64,000 nt of DNA from Ixodes scapularis. Lineage: Eukaryota; Arthropoda; Arachnida; Ixodida; Ixodidae. A program made the position numbers and the translations under genes. Shown one piece after another: positions 11,903-21,745 of the stretch (positions are counted from its first letter, which is position 1; the number at the start of each line of letters is the position of its first letter). The notes beneath the pieces are model-generated. The model was not told the DNA's origin. It worked only from the letters and a program-made list of their open reading frames with translations, and did no database searches. The stretch lies in assembly GCF_016920785.2 (NCBI RefSeq), contig NW_024609880.1, positions 51,174,296 to 51,238,295 on the forward strand, in the 5' to 3' direction.

Positions 11903-12011
11903 GAATACATGAAAGAATAAAACATCAAGGACGGGGACGGCTACAGGACTTCTTGAAAGAAGTACTCTTTTCGTCCCTGTCCTCGATGTTCCATCAAGCT
12001 TTCATGTATTC
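11903..12011. repeat. foldback (imperfect inverted repeat)
   Basis: The left arm GAATACATGAAAG...CATCAAGGACGGGGACG and right arm CGTCCCTGTCCTCGATG...CTTTCATGTATTC pair over roughly 38 bp with a few mismatches. Arms differ by short indels. Probably a small hairpin transposon. Confidence 0.65.
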
Positions 12012-14346
12012 ATATATCAAGTATTCCATCATGTTAACCTTACACCAGCTCGCCTGCACTCTGACCATTTTTTGTTAATAATAAACATGCAAACGAGGTT
12101 GTGTGACGTAATCATGCCGTACCCGGTGCTCAAATAAAAAAATAACAACATAAAGGTTTCCGTTCTTCAGGCGTGCGCTATACACATTCGCGTCTTGCCA
12201 CGTTAAAAAAGCGACAAAACATTTAAAGCGAGCGAAACTGATTTAAGCCTTACGGAGACAGAAACTTGATGAAATTTCTTGGCAACCAACCGTGAACCCC
12301 CCTGTTTGCTGGACCCACTTTGTCAAAGGTTCGTAAACGTGCCAACTTCAAAGATGGATTGTTTCTAACATACCGTTCCTTACTTTTTGGCGGTGCAGGC
12401 AACCCTTCGCGACATCAAGACGGCCCGGAATTCGCACCATCAGAGTTTGTTTACATATTCCCGAATACGGCAATGTCCCGTGCCCTCACGCGGTGCACAG
12501 GACGGGGAAGTGACGGACGGGATAAGCTTGAATAAATTAAGCGATCAAGGAGAGTAAAATCAGCTGTTTGTAGTGGCCGGGTCTCATAAACGGAACTCAC
12601 AAGCTCCGCACAAGGTTAATGGTTGGGTCGGTATCCAAGCTTGCCACCATTACTTTCTTTGCATAACACCCTGCGACTCTCCTTTGAAAGCAGACCCCTT
12701 TTTTAGCTGCTTGCAAGACGCGACACCGAAGTGACGATGAAATGACTCCGAGTCGGTGGTAAGAACCGATGCGGCGTCGGTGGTCTATCCATCCCTGAAG
12801 GTATAAAAACGAACGAGGTCCTCTGTATCCTAGACATTGAGTTTTGTTAATCCTACAGGTCATTCTCAGCCATTTCGAAGAAAATATGCACGCGAAGCGA
12901 GGACAGAAAGACACGTTCGGATTGGTGAAGGACGGAACAGTGCCACCAGAGAACACACGTAAACACATGAACCGGGAGACAAGCCAGGCCTGGCGCGGAC
13001 GACGGAGAGACGGTCCCGGAGCCACCAAAAGTGTTTCGAGCGATTCCCGCGAGGGCGCGCCACGATCGTGGCCAAACTCTGAAAAAGGTCAATTGCAGTT
13101 TGATACTAATCAATGTTGCAGGCCTTATCAGCAAAAAGCGGCTAAAGTGCTTAGCGAAGAAAAAGAAAAAAAAACTTTGTGTTGGGATTTGCCCTTACAA
13201 GGTGCTTCATTTCCATTGCATGCCCTAGTTAAGTGTCTGAACATTACATGCCCCAGACACTGAAACGATAAATACCTCGTTGCCTGAAAAGCACGTTCTA
13301 GCTTCGTTCCGCAATTACAGTTTTGCGAATTCGCCAAGCTTAGTAAATTCTAAATAGTTTTCTTCTGCACTTGAATGCTCTAGGGAAAATGAGGGAATTA
13401 GAGTTCGATTTATACAGTTAAATTTTTGTAGGGATTGTTGACTTTGCCAAGTGTTAGCTACAAAATAATGCATTCGTCAAAAAAGCATAACACTTTAAAT
13501 GAACTATTTCGCGAATTGAAAACAGCAGCCCAGATTCGACACATACGAGCGGTCAAAAATACACGGCATGAGAACGACGCAGCAACCGGCAACGTCACAG
13601 GAATTTCATAACAGCAGAGAAAAAAAAATTAATTACACCCCTTCGCTCGGTACAACTATGATTTTATTATGTATAAAGCAACACAAGAGTTTCAACTCAC
13701 CAACGCAGGTTCGATGTAACGTTCAGCCTGCATGGGCCGCTGGGTAAAAGCAAGGAAGTTTCGTCTACTAGAGTATAGTTATGACATTTATTCCATTCCT
13801 GATGCGCTTATCGATCTTTCAACGAACCAATTCGAATGTCACCATTGATAATGTTTGCAGAAAAGCCAAAAAAGTAAAATATCTGACACCTCCTGCACCT
13901 TGTGCACAGGACTGGTGAGCGCCATGACACAACAGATCCGCAGAAATTGAAACATGTTAGAATGTAAACATAACAAATTTGTTTTGTATTTGCAAAGTTA
14001 ATAAATCTTGTTTAATTAACAGCATTATTTTTTATTTTATTTTATATTTTTATGGACATGCGGTAAGAAACAAAGATTGGAAAATCATTCCGTGCGGTGG
14101 TATCGTGCTCTTCTCTATGCCGCGAAACACAAACAACATGGCGGTAGAGTGATGGCGGCCCGTTGTCTTTTTTGAGGATGTACTGGGTGTACGCCCACTG
14201 GAGAAATACAGTGGGTGCGATTTTCAGACATAAGGATATCTTCAATTGGAATGTTGGTCGTTTTTCTTTAATTTTTTCTGCGACTTCGACTGCGTAGGGT
14301 GAAAAAGGAACGCGTGTTTTATAGGTCATTGACGTCAGGGCGTCAG
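12012..14346. other. non-coding, nothing recognised
   Basis: 12024-12059 contains ACACCAGCTCGCCTGCA, resembling the outer end of the Penelope-like element at 22.25 kb. Otherwise no feature. The two longest opposing frames (about 140 codons near 12.6-13.3 kb) overlap and look like no known protein. Confidence 0.4.
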
Positions 14347-14604
14347 GGACACGAGGGAGAAATCCCGGGGATTTCTCCCCGACACGTGCGCATCACGAGA
14401 CGAAAACGCGAGGCTTTTGCACGTCGCAAAGCCTGACGTTTTCTTCGCGGGATGCGCGTGCCGGGGAGAAATCCCCGGGATTTCTCCCCGGCACGCGCGC
14501 ATCACGAGACGAAAACGCGAGGCTTTTGCTCATCGCAAAGCCTGACGTTTTCGCCGCAGGATGCGCGTGCCGTGGAGAAATCCCCGGGATTTCTCCCTCG
14601 TGTG
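14347..14604. repeat. tandem array of palindromic units
   Basis: Two about 109-bp units plus a partial third, each starting with a palindrome centred on GAGAAATCCCCGGGATTTCTC-like sequence (near 14357, 14465 and 14575). Within each unit lies a second stem pairing AGGCTTTTGC with GCAAAGCCT. Outer flanks ACACGAGGGAG and CTCCCTCGTGT are themselves inverted, so the array is one large dyad. The sequence to the right (14615-14670) resembles an end of the AAAGGAGC TTAA family. Confidence 0.75.
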
Positions 14605-14745
14605 AATACCCCTTTAACGGTATTTGCGCAAAGTACAGAAATTGTTGCATCGCTCCTTTAAAGGGATGTGTCTACAATAAGTGGCGCACGATCTTTCCAC
14701 GAGCCAGCAGCCGCCGGTGTGCGTGAGCACACGCAACGAAATGAG

Positions 14746-14896
14746 CGAGTTTTAGAATAGGGGGCCCCAAAGCTTTGGGTGCCCCAAACAGCTCGGGGCA
14801 TCGCAGTGGGCATGCGCAGAAGTTCTGCGCATGAGCAGTGGGACGCCCCAAGCTGTTTGGGGCACAACGCTTTGGGGCCCCCTATTCTGAAACTCG
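14746..14896. mobile_element. 151-bp foldback element
   Basis: The whole segment is one inverted repeat. CGAGTTTTAGAATAGGGGGC (left) pairs with GCCCCCTATTCTGAAACTCG (right), and the centre is GCGCAGAAGTTCTGCGC at about 14821. Mismatches are scattered. It has no coding capacity. Confidence 0.8.
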
Positions 14897-15062
14897 TCAG
14901 GCACGTAGCCAGGGGGTGGGGCCATGGGGCCCGAGTTGCCCGAGCTCCCCTCCCTGGCTTTTGGAAAGGGGGGGGGGGGGGGGGGGGGCTCGTATGCCCC
15001 CCCCCCCCTTCCCCCCGAAATCTTCTATCTTGCTGGGGCCTTCTCTCCCCGCCCCCTCATAC
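14897..15062. repeat. poly(G)/poly(C) hairpin repeat
   Basis: CACGTAGCCAGGGGGTGGGG leads to 21 G (14968-14988), CTCGTATG, then 12 C (14997-15008). The G and C runs can pair. A related block is at 18512-18660 and a partial one at 38515-38600, so this is a dispersed family whose core is a G-run/C-run hairpin. Confidence 0.6.
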
Positions 15063-15124
15063 AGCAAATTGTAATGGCGCTGGGTGTGCACGCGCTCACT
15101 GGGCCACCGATCCCCCCAGCTCGA

Positions 15125-15340
15125 CGCGCGTGGAGCGAAAGCTCGCGCTGCAGAACCAGAGATCCTGGGTTCGAGCCCCACCCCTGCCCGTTTCGATCTG
15201 GATGAGCATCGTACCGGCGTGCGGTCGTGTATCACTACCGCGTGAGCACGTTAGACCCCAGGTTAGCAGTCGTACTGCACTGGCGAAATTGTTCATCTAC
15301 AGTGTAAACCAGTGTCGCCCCTACTGGCAGACCGACCTTA
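15125..15340 (+). repeat. tRNA-related SINE-like repeat, copy 1
   Basis: TGGGTTCGAGCCCC near 15168 is a good Pol III B-box-like motif, followed by a body shared with 18130-18286: CGATCTGGATGAGCATCGTA, TACTGCAC and AGTGTCGCC occur in the same order. The B-box part is degraded in the second copy. No A box or poly(A) tail is certain. Confidence 0.55.
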
Positions 15341-15385
15341 CGCTGTGTAAATCACTAAAACGTCCAACTTGACTTTGATTTGTCA

Positions 15386-15485
15386 NNNNNNNNNNNNNNN
15401 NNNNNNNNNNNNNNNNNNNNNNNNNNNNNNNNNNNNNNNNNNNNNNNNNNNNNNNNNNNNNNNNNNNNNNNNNNNNNNNNNNNNN
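15386..15485. other. assembly gap (100 N)
   Basis: Exactly 100 N, a conventional unknown-length gap. It removes the left end of the TTAA element that resumes at 15486. Frames spanning it are meaningless. Confidence 0.99.
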
Positions 15486-15684
15486 CGGCCAGCACAAGAG
15501 GGGAGGGAGGAACTTCCCACTCAACGGGACTCTGTTTCGTGTATCCTAAACGTCGCTATTCTCCCTCTACAAGATTACAGAAGATTACCCCGTCACGCAA
15601 AATTCACACAAAAGCTTTGCGGTTAGTTGCGATGACCCGATCGCTGGCGTGCTTCGACCGCTTCGGTGACTGAAACGGCCAGGG

Positions 15685-17180
15685 TAGGGTGCCTACATGT
15701 TGCCGCCGCTCCGCTGTTTAGGGTGGCGACCAGGGTGTAAGATAGACAGGTGGGGAAACGGTCCATAGAACCCTACCGCAGCGCCGTGACCGGATTGTGT
15801 ACTCGTCTGCTTGCGGGTACCCCCGACTTGCGACAGATGGCGCTGCGGCGAGAGGAAAAAAATTCGAATCGAATTTGCATGGAACTTTATGGGAGAGTGC
15901 GCAAAATAAACCGAGAGCACGACATTCCTTCATTGAAAATCCACGAAAAATTATCTCCGTCAGTTTAGCCGGCCGCTACTGGTCGCCCACCCGGAGTGAG
16001 AGTTCGCGGTGCTCCACATAGATGGCGCCACAGAAAAAGAGAAAACCGTGGGAGACACAATCCGGTCGCTCATTTGGCCCTCGTTTCCCCACCTGTCTAT
16101 CTTACACCCTGTTGCCGACAAACCAGTGTTGCCTACCTCGTTACCATGGCAGCCTCCGCTGTTTCGTCGACCATTTTGTCACACTCGCCAGTCGTGCGCT
16201 CGCGCTACTCCGCTAATCCTCGTTAGGGCTAGGGAGCGCCCACCGCTCTCGTTCCGACGGCGAGGTTTCGGCGAGCGATGCCGGTCTGTTGCGTTCCATT
16301 TTGTCGAGGGGACTCACGTTTCGATAAACGCAACGCATACTTCCTGCTCGCAACTTCAAAGTAAGAAACACCCGAATAAAGAAAGCGACAGCCACGACGA
16401 CCGCCATCCCGCTGAGCCTCCGACTCGTCCAACGTTACTAAAACACTCAGTTGGGAAACTCGCCGTCGAAACCTGGGCCGCTGGCGTCCACCGAGACCGA
16501 GCTAAATGCGACAACAGCGCCACTCTTTTTCGTTTGTCTGTACTATGGTCACCTCGAGCTTTTTGAAAGCCTGTTTTTTGCGTAAAAACAAACGGAAAAG
16601 ACTCTTTTTGTATGAAGTCTATTGGAGTTTAGTACCAAATGATGGGCGCGTGATGTTTTTATCATCTTTAGTTCGCAAGGTTTTGCGGAACAATTAATAT
16701 TGTTTTTATAAAACCATGCCTCAGCGGGCCTTTCAGGTAGCGCGTCCCGACCCAGGTGAATTTTAACTTCAGCAGTTCAACGCGATGCGTCCGCCGGGAA
16801 GATGGGGGTTCGCCCCTGCCACAGCCAAATAGAGGAGTCACATGCAGTTTCTCGAGTGGCCGCTGCGGGAGAAATGGTGGCGTGGTCTTCGTCATTAGCT
16901 CGGTGCTCGGAGACAGAATGGGGCCATATTTTTAGGGCTGTCCCTATGGGAGTTTCCCAACTGAGTGTTTTAGTAACGTTGGACTCGTCCGACTTCTCTT
17001 ACGAACGGAAACGGAAGTGGCCTCACAGTGTTGCCGGTGTGCCGAAACTATGAAACCTCAACGTTGTGTACGTTTAGCCAAATAAGAAGTGGGTCAAAAT
17101 GGCGGTGGGAGAGCATCTGGGAAAGGGTAACAAGAAGTTGGCGCCACCCTAAAGCGGAGCGGAAACATGTAGGCACCCTA
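15685..17180. mobile_element. 1.49-kb TA-flanked inverted-repeat element nested in TTAA element
   Basis: TA (15685-15686) then GGGTGCCTACATGTTGCCGC at the left. At the right, GGAAACATGTAGGCACCC (ending 17178) is followed by TA. TIRs run about 40 bp and include CGCTCCGC and TTAGGGTGGCG. The TA duplication fits Tc1/mariner-like or related integration (inference). The body holds two further perfect inverted pairs, 15731-15759 with 16083-16111 (29 bp) and 16427-16461 with 16950-16984 (35 bp), plus a THAP-like exon at 16278. It has no complete transposase. Confidence 0.75.
16278..16360 (+). pseudogene. THAP-like first exon inside the TA element
   Basis: ATG opens MPVCCVPFCRGD, which matches the start of THAP zinc fingers (M-P-x-x-C with the next Cys close by), a domain common in P-type transposases and in many arthropod proteins. 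The frame continues to ...LLATSK with a GTAAGA donor right after 16360. No following THAP exon (with the His and Cys of the C2CH finger) was identified, so it is either a decayed transposase start or a captured host exon. The identification rests on about a dozen residues. Confidence 0.4.
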
Positions 17181-17799
17181 GGCCAGGGCATCCTGACGAC
17201 GGCAGCCTCGCCGCAGCTGTTCATCCCGAGACGTCTCGATTGCGCCAGATGTGACGTGCTCTCCGCTGGCTGCTCTCCAAGCGCTTGCCAGCGTGAATAC
17301 CGCCATCAGGCTTAATATACAAACGTGTGCGATTGTCATTTACGGATATTGTAAATCATATTCAGCCTATTTCTGAACACGATGGGTATATTTTAAATTT
17401 CGTTGAAGTATCCCTTTATGTGATGTAAATTTTGTGTTCCTGACGCTTCAGTATATTTGAAGTGAAGCGGTGGAGTGTTTCACTATGACCTCCACTAGCT
17501 TATTTGACTCGATACTCGCATTTATTGTTCAGTAGCATATCAAATAGTTGTTTTATGACTACCCTGCTTGAATTGTACGTACCTCTAACGTAATTCGTGC
17601 TCTAGTAAAACTCATACAAAAACTGTATACTTGTATCGTCAATAATTTAATGTATCAGAGAGCAATTAACTTCGAATATTAAACCTTCTCACAATATTCT
17701 TGTAGCCAGCAATACACTAATTGAAGTCTTGAGTGCAAGGATACTAACAATGACGTTCGATCATTAATTCAGGGGGGCTATGTTGCACGTTTTGGACTC

Positions 17800-17939
17800 C
17801 CAGGCGACTAGGGAGAAGGAAGTGACGTAGGTGTGAATGAACGTATCTTAGCAGCACCACGAAACGCGTCATCAGCGACTCCACCAATCAACATCCTAAG
17901 AGCGTTGTTGACGTCACTTCCTTCTCCCTAGTCTCCTGG
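17800..17939. repeat. foldback with 22-bp perfect arms
   Basis: GACTAGGGAGAAGGAAGTGA (left) and TCACTTCCTTCTCCCTAGTC (right) are exact inverted copies, extended outward by CCAGG/CCTGG. The loop is about 80 nt. It is flanked by otherwise unremarkable AT-rich sequence (17416-17799). Confidence 0.75.
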
Positions 17940-18129
17940 TAGAAGAAGATTTGAGAGCACGCGGGACGCGGGAACGCCAGAATGCCGAGCTCTGACTTAA
18001 ATGTTAAATGGGTAGACGCAAAGCTAGCTGGCTTTGTCTCCTACTCATCTATTCGAACGAGTTCAAAAAGGAGAGTTCAAAGAGGAAAAAGGAGCGTCTA
18101 CCCACCATTCATTCAATACAGAGTTCGTT

Positions 18130-18286
18130 GCTCAATCTCCACCCCTGCCCCTTTCGATCAGGATGAGCATCGTACCGGCGTTCGCTTGTGTACCGCTACA
18201 GCGTGATGCAAATTAAAGACCTCAGGCTAGCAGTACTACTGCACCGGCTTAATTTCTCACCTACAGCGTAAGCCAGTGTCGCCATA
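18130..18286 (+). repeat. SINE-like repeat, copy 2
   Basis: This is the second copy of the repeat at 15125-15340. It shares CGATCAGGATGAGCATCGTA, GCAGTACTACTGCACCGG and GCCAGTGTCGCC. The Pol III B-box region is not preserved here. Confidence 0.55.
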
Positions 18287-18511
18287 CCTCAAAGCAGCGG
18301 CGTAGAATTTCCATTTTCCCCCGGGGGGAGGGTGCTGCGCGTTACTTTTTCGCCAGAACGGGAGATTGAAGCTAACGAAAGCACGCTGGGATTCCATTTC
18401 CCATGTACTTTGTCAATAAAGGCAACGTGGGCGTTATTTTGTTTACATGCCACTACTACAAGCTTGTTACATGGCACGTAAACAGCGTCTCGGTAAAGAT
18501 CATGGTCCAAG

Positions 18512-18660
18512 CCCGGAGAAAAAGGAAGGGAGGGGGGAAAGGGGGGGGGGGGCTCTGCCCCCCCCCCCTTCCCCAGAGTTTCTTTCCCCCCTCCTCTTTC
18601 TGGATCTCACCAAGAGGGCACGAGCCCCGATACTCCCCCCAAGTCTACGCCTATGCCTCA
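18512..18660. repeat. poly(G)/poly(C) hairpin repeat
   Basis: A G run (about 18540-18552), GCTCTG, then a C run (18558-18568), flanked by CTACGCCTATGCCTC. Same family as 14897-15062. It sits just downstream of the orphan sepiapterin reductase exon, inside what would be its first intron. Confidence 0.6.
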
Positions 18661-18731
18661 AAGGCAGGCCGATCCGCTGTCGAAACACAAACGTGGTCGA
18701 TTTTTTTTTTCTTTTTTTTCTATCGACTCAC

Positions 18732-19275
18732 CTGTACAGTAGAGAGCAGCTCCAGCCATTGCCACGACCGCCGCACGCGACGAGACGTTGACGACGGTTC
18801 TCGATGGCTTGGAGTCGGAGCCGTAGTGTTGGAGGAATGCCGCGGTCAGCGTCATGACCGAAGTCAAATTGAGGTGGTAGTAGTCGTCGATCACTCGCTC
18901 GTCGTCGTACGACGCCGCGTACTGCGAGACGTCTCCGGTCGTCGCGGCGTTGTGCACGAGCACGACTCTCTCCGGACTCTCAACTTGGGACGAAGCTCTT
19001 CGCAGAAGTCCTTGGTAGTCCCTGAACGAGGCTCGTGCGTGATCGCAAGTCTCGACGACGACATTCACGTCGCGTCCGTGGTCGCCGATCAAGCGCTTCG
19101 TCTCCTCCAGCCCAGCCGTATTTCGGCCCGTGATGACGACCAGCGAGCCTGGAGCTACGTGCTTGGCGAAACCGACCGCTACGGCCCTTCCTATGCCCCC
19201 GCTAGCGCCTGTTACGAAGATTATGAACTTCTTTCCCCAGAAGGGGGCTTTACCGTAGTTACTCGGATCGGCCAT
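18732..19275 (-). CDS. SPR: sepiapterin reductase-like gene, exon 1 (second, orphan copy)
   Basis: A 544-nt first exon (181 codons plus one base) with ATG at 19275 and GTGAGT donor right after 18732. The protein begins MADPSNYGKAPFWGKK, has the Rossmann NADP(H) motif TGASGGIGR, the expected NAG replaced by NAA (NAATTGD), a catalytic-serine region VSSRAA, and stops at Y-C-T before the donor, so the Y-x-x-x-K lysine would come from exon 2 as in the other copy. It is about 80% identical to 48450-48996, and the homology extends into the 5' flank (a shared TATCAGCAAGGTT at about 19490). Family role: NADPH-dependent last step of tetrahydrobiopterin synthesis, cytosolic. I found no exon 2 or 3 downstream on this strand, so it is a partial duplication, or a gene whose rest lies beyond 18 kb. 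The frame is open throughout, which argues against old decay. Confidence 0.8.
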
Positions 19276-19416
19276 TTTTTCGCGTTTTCCAGCAAACCGG
19301 TCTGTCCGCTGCTTCTGCTGCTTCTACCACTACTGAACCGCAATGACAACAGCTTGCGGCCGATTGAAGACCTAAACCACAACTGCTATGCTATCCCACC
19401 TGTCTTTCCAGGTGCG

Positions 19417-19435
19417 TATATATATATATATATAT
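19417..19435. repeat. (TA)n microsatellite
   Basis: About nine TA units between the orphan SPR 5' flank and its upstream sequence. Confidence 0.9.
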
Positions 19436-19831
19436 GAACCCATTGATAAGAGAATGCCGTTACCTTTACACCGTCAGCGATACCGCCGTTTTATCAGCAA
19501 GGTTGGTGCGGTTGAACGTTTCGAAGGAAATAAGACAATATATCCTGCAAGCTAAGTACGACGGAAATAAAACAAAAATAAGTACTGTTGACCTTTTCCA
19601 CTGGTCCGTGTCTCCGTTCTTGCGTTACCTGAATAAAGCCACAAAATTTGTATTGTCGTTGATCTTTCATCTAGATATCACAAATCTCTTTAGGTGTCCA
19701 TAATAACCCTGAGACGAAGGAAAAATACTCTGAAGGAACGATACTCTGGAGAGTATCGTTCGTGGCGACAGTTGTTGTCGCAAAAGAAAGAGCTGTGTTT
19801 TGGGGGGAGTAGAAAAAAGGCTCTGGCAGCC

Positions 19832-20107
19832 ATGACAACAGATAGTGAAAGGTTCACTAAAGATACTTGTGTGCAGGCCCCGAAAAGACCTGTCAATCTG
19901 TCAAATGAGAAACTGGATGTAAGAACCGAAGTGTGTTTGGCAAAGGGGCCCAAGTTTTCCTTAGATATAAGGCCTTCGAGAGTTGACATTGTTTCGGATG
20001 TGCTTGCGATTTCGACGAGGATTCTTGACCAAGAAAAAAAGAAGTTGTTTATTGATGCATCCTTGCAAAGATTGTCGAGACTGGTGGATCCGTCATTTCT
20101 GAAATGA
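19832..20107 (+). pseudogene. Penelope-like element ORF, N-terminal part (ends in palindrome stop)
   Basis: Open from 19694; the first ATG in a sensible place is 19832 (MTTDSERFTKD). The piece includes LSNEKLDVRTEVC and GPKFSLD, typical of the region upstream of the RT in Penelope elements. It ends at TGA 20105-20107, inside the palindrome 20077-20123. The downstream RT frame at 20156 is in the same reading frame, so a single TGA and the local palindrome separate the two. The original element very likely had one continuous frame. Confidence 0.7.
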
Positions 20108-20123
20108 CGGATCCACCAGTCTC
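20077..20123. repeat. perfect 23-bp palindrome in Penelope ORF
   Basis: GAGACTGGTGGATCCGTCAT... is followed after one base by its exact reverse complement. Right arm 20101-20123, spacer T at 20100. It sits between two in-frame coding parts of the element and supplies the stop codon that splits them. Confidence 0.95.
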
Positions 20124-20155
20124 TGAACAAAATTATTTGTAAAAAATTTGGTGAT

Positions 20156-21304
20156 GTGAAGAAAGATCTCGAAAGTAAGGATCTGACCGTGCTTCAAACT
20201 GACAAATCAGGAAAGTTCGCTGTCTTGTCAAATGGAATGTTTAGTGAGAAAGCAGATCTAGCGATTACTAAACTTTTTAAGCCTTTTACTGGTGATTTGA
20301 AAAAGGCCAAGCGAAGAGTGTGTGCAGTGTTAGATGAGTGTGACTTTCCGAACGTAGTGAAGGGTTTGGGGAAAGTGGCGCAGTCAACTTTAAGGTTGAA
20401 GTTCTTGCTAAAAGATCATAAACCGGAGTGTCCCTTAAGAGTTGTTGTAAATGAAAACGGCACCTGGCAGAAAGTCCTGTCTGTTTTCGTGCAGAAATGT
20501 CTCGGAGGAGTAGAGGTTGATAGTCCCTTGTCTTTAAGAAACTCTGAGCAGCTGATTCAGTTGTTAACGCCTTATCACGGGAAGCCTTGCAGTGCTTTAA
20601 CTTTAGATATTAAGGATCTCTATTATTCCATGGAACAGACTGAGCTGCTGGTGAGGGTAAAAGGTTGGTGTGAGCAAAATTTGGTAAAATTCCAATTCGC
20701 GTCTGGAATTGATGTTGACAGCTTCATGAGTATTCTGGAGTACTACTTGAGTTCTACGGTTATTGAGTACAAGGGTGATCTGTTCGTTCAGAGAGAGGGC
20801 GTGTGTATTGGCTCTTCGATCGCACCAATTTTGTCGGAAATCTTTTTAAACCATTTGGATCATCACGTCAGTGTATTTGTAGCTTCTTTGCCGGATGCTA
20901 AGGTTATAGTCCGGAGATTCGTGGATGACATTTTGATTTGCGTCTTTGAGGGAACGTCGGTGCAGACGATCAAGCAATGTGTGCTGGATAAATGCCCTCG
21001 GTTAACTTTTACAGAGGAGCAGCCTGTTTATGGCGAAATTCAGTATCTGGATTTAAGGCTGTATACCAGCAGTGGTCTCTGCTGGAGGTATGGGAAAGAG
21101 GCGGCAAAGTTATTACTGGCCGCCGATAGTTGCCATTCAAAAACTGTGAAGAGAGGTGTGATTGCTTCTGTAATAGGAAACGCTTGCAGAAAGTCCTGTG
21201 TACATTGGATGGAGAGGGCAGTAGCCTTGCAGTTGGACCGCCTTTTGGAAGCGACAGGTGGTAATATCCAGCGTGGTGTCGAAAGTGTTGGACCGGATTG
21301 TCTT

Positions 21305-21344
<40 letters not shown>

Positions 21345-21745
21345 AGAAAACGGTGTTAAAAAATAGGGTGTCTGTTCCCTTTCATCATGCCATCTCACAC
21401 AATGTCAGGTCTGTGGCGTCAAAGTTTGGCATTAACGTTGTATTTAAAGCGCAGAACAAGCTCGAAAGGTTGACGCCATTTTCAGGGACTGGTCTGGGGT
21501 GTACGAAAAAACACCGGGATCCAGCGGTGCCTTGTCCAGAAGAGGTCGTTTATAATATTCCTTTGCGGTGTGGGTTCTCCTACGTGGGACAGACTGGTCG
21601 TTGTATAAATGATCGTATATTAGAGCACAAAAGGGCAGTTCAAAATAATGCACCGAACTCTGAAATTGCTAAACATGTAGGCGAGTGTAACAACTGTGTA
21701 CCAGAGTGGGAGGGTACAGAAGTCGTACATAGAGAAAAAAAATAG
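20156..21745 (+). CDS. Penelope-like reverse transcriptase/GIY-YIG endonuclease (main part)
   Basis: About 529 codons ending at TAG. Reverse transcriptase: LDIKDLYYSM (Asp at about residue 151, motif A), GVCIGSSIAPILSE (about 216-228) and RRFVDDIL (about 253-260, catalytic DD). After the thumb (CHSKTVKRG at about 326) is a run of 12 prolines (about 385-396) encoded by 36 consecutive C, then a C-terminal GIY-YIG nuclease with VYNIPL, SYVGQTGRCINDR and LEHK (about 465-491) and a CNNC pair. It copies element RNA into DNA at breaks made by its own nuclease (family knowledge). The domain is open and long for a tick Penelope ORF, but the upstream stop and the proline run (probably a homopolymer expansion) suggest it is no longer active. 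The start given is only where the open frame begins after the stop. Confidence 0.88.
21307..21342 (+). repeat. 36-nt poly(C) tract in coding frame
   Basis: Thirty-six C in a row, a multiple of three, encoding 12 prolines without shifting the RT/GIY-YIG frame. Homopolymer length is prone to sequencing error. Confidence 0.95.

Larger units (their letters stand above)
15486..17415 (-). mobile_element. TTAA-type element, family 2 copy 2 (split, left end in gap)
   Basis: 15486-15684 matches the minus strand of 30413-31050 (AGGAACTTCCC, AGATTACAGAAGATTA, CGCTTCGGTGACTG). After an interruption, 17181-17415 matches the rest (GCAGCCTCGCCG, GTGACGTGCTC, CGATTGTCATTTACGGATAT) and ends GTTGAAGTATCCCT, followed by TTAT, a one-base change from TTAA. 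The interruption is the TA-flanked element 15687-17178. The left terminus falls in the gap. Confidence 0.8.

Noticed and set aside
12597..13263. two opposing frames of about 140 codons
   Set aside because: They overlap, have no motif and no splice support; chance frames in moderately GC-rich sequence.
16009..16566. 185-codon plus-strand frame
   Set aside because: Crosses inverted repeats of a non-coding element and lacks motifs; only the 28-residue THAP-like start in another frame is meaningful.
18403..19437. 344-codon plus-strand open frame
   Set aside because: It is the antisense shadow of the orphan sepiapterin reductase exon plus flanking G/C runs; no family resemblance.
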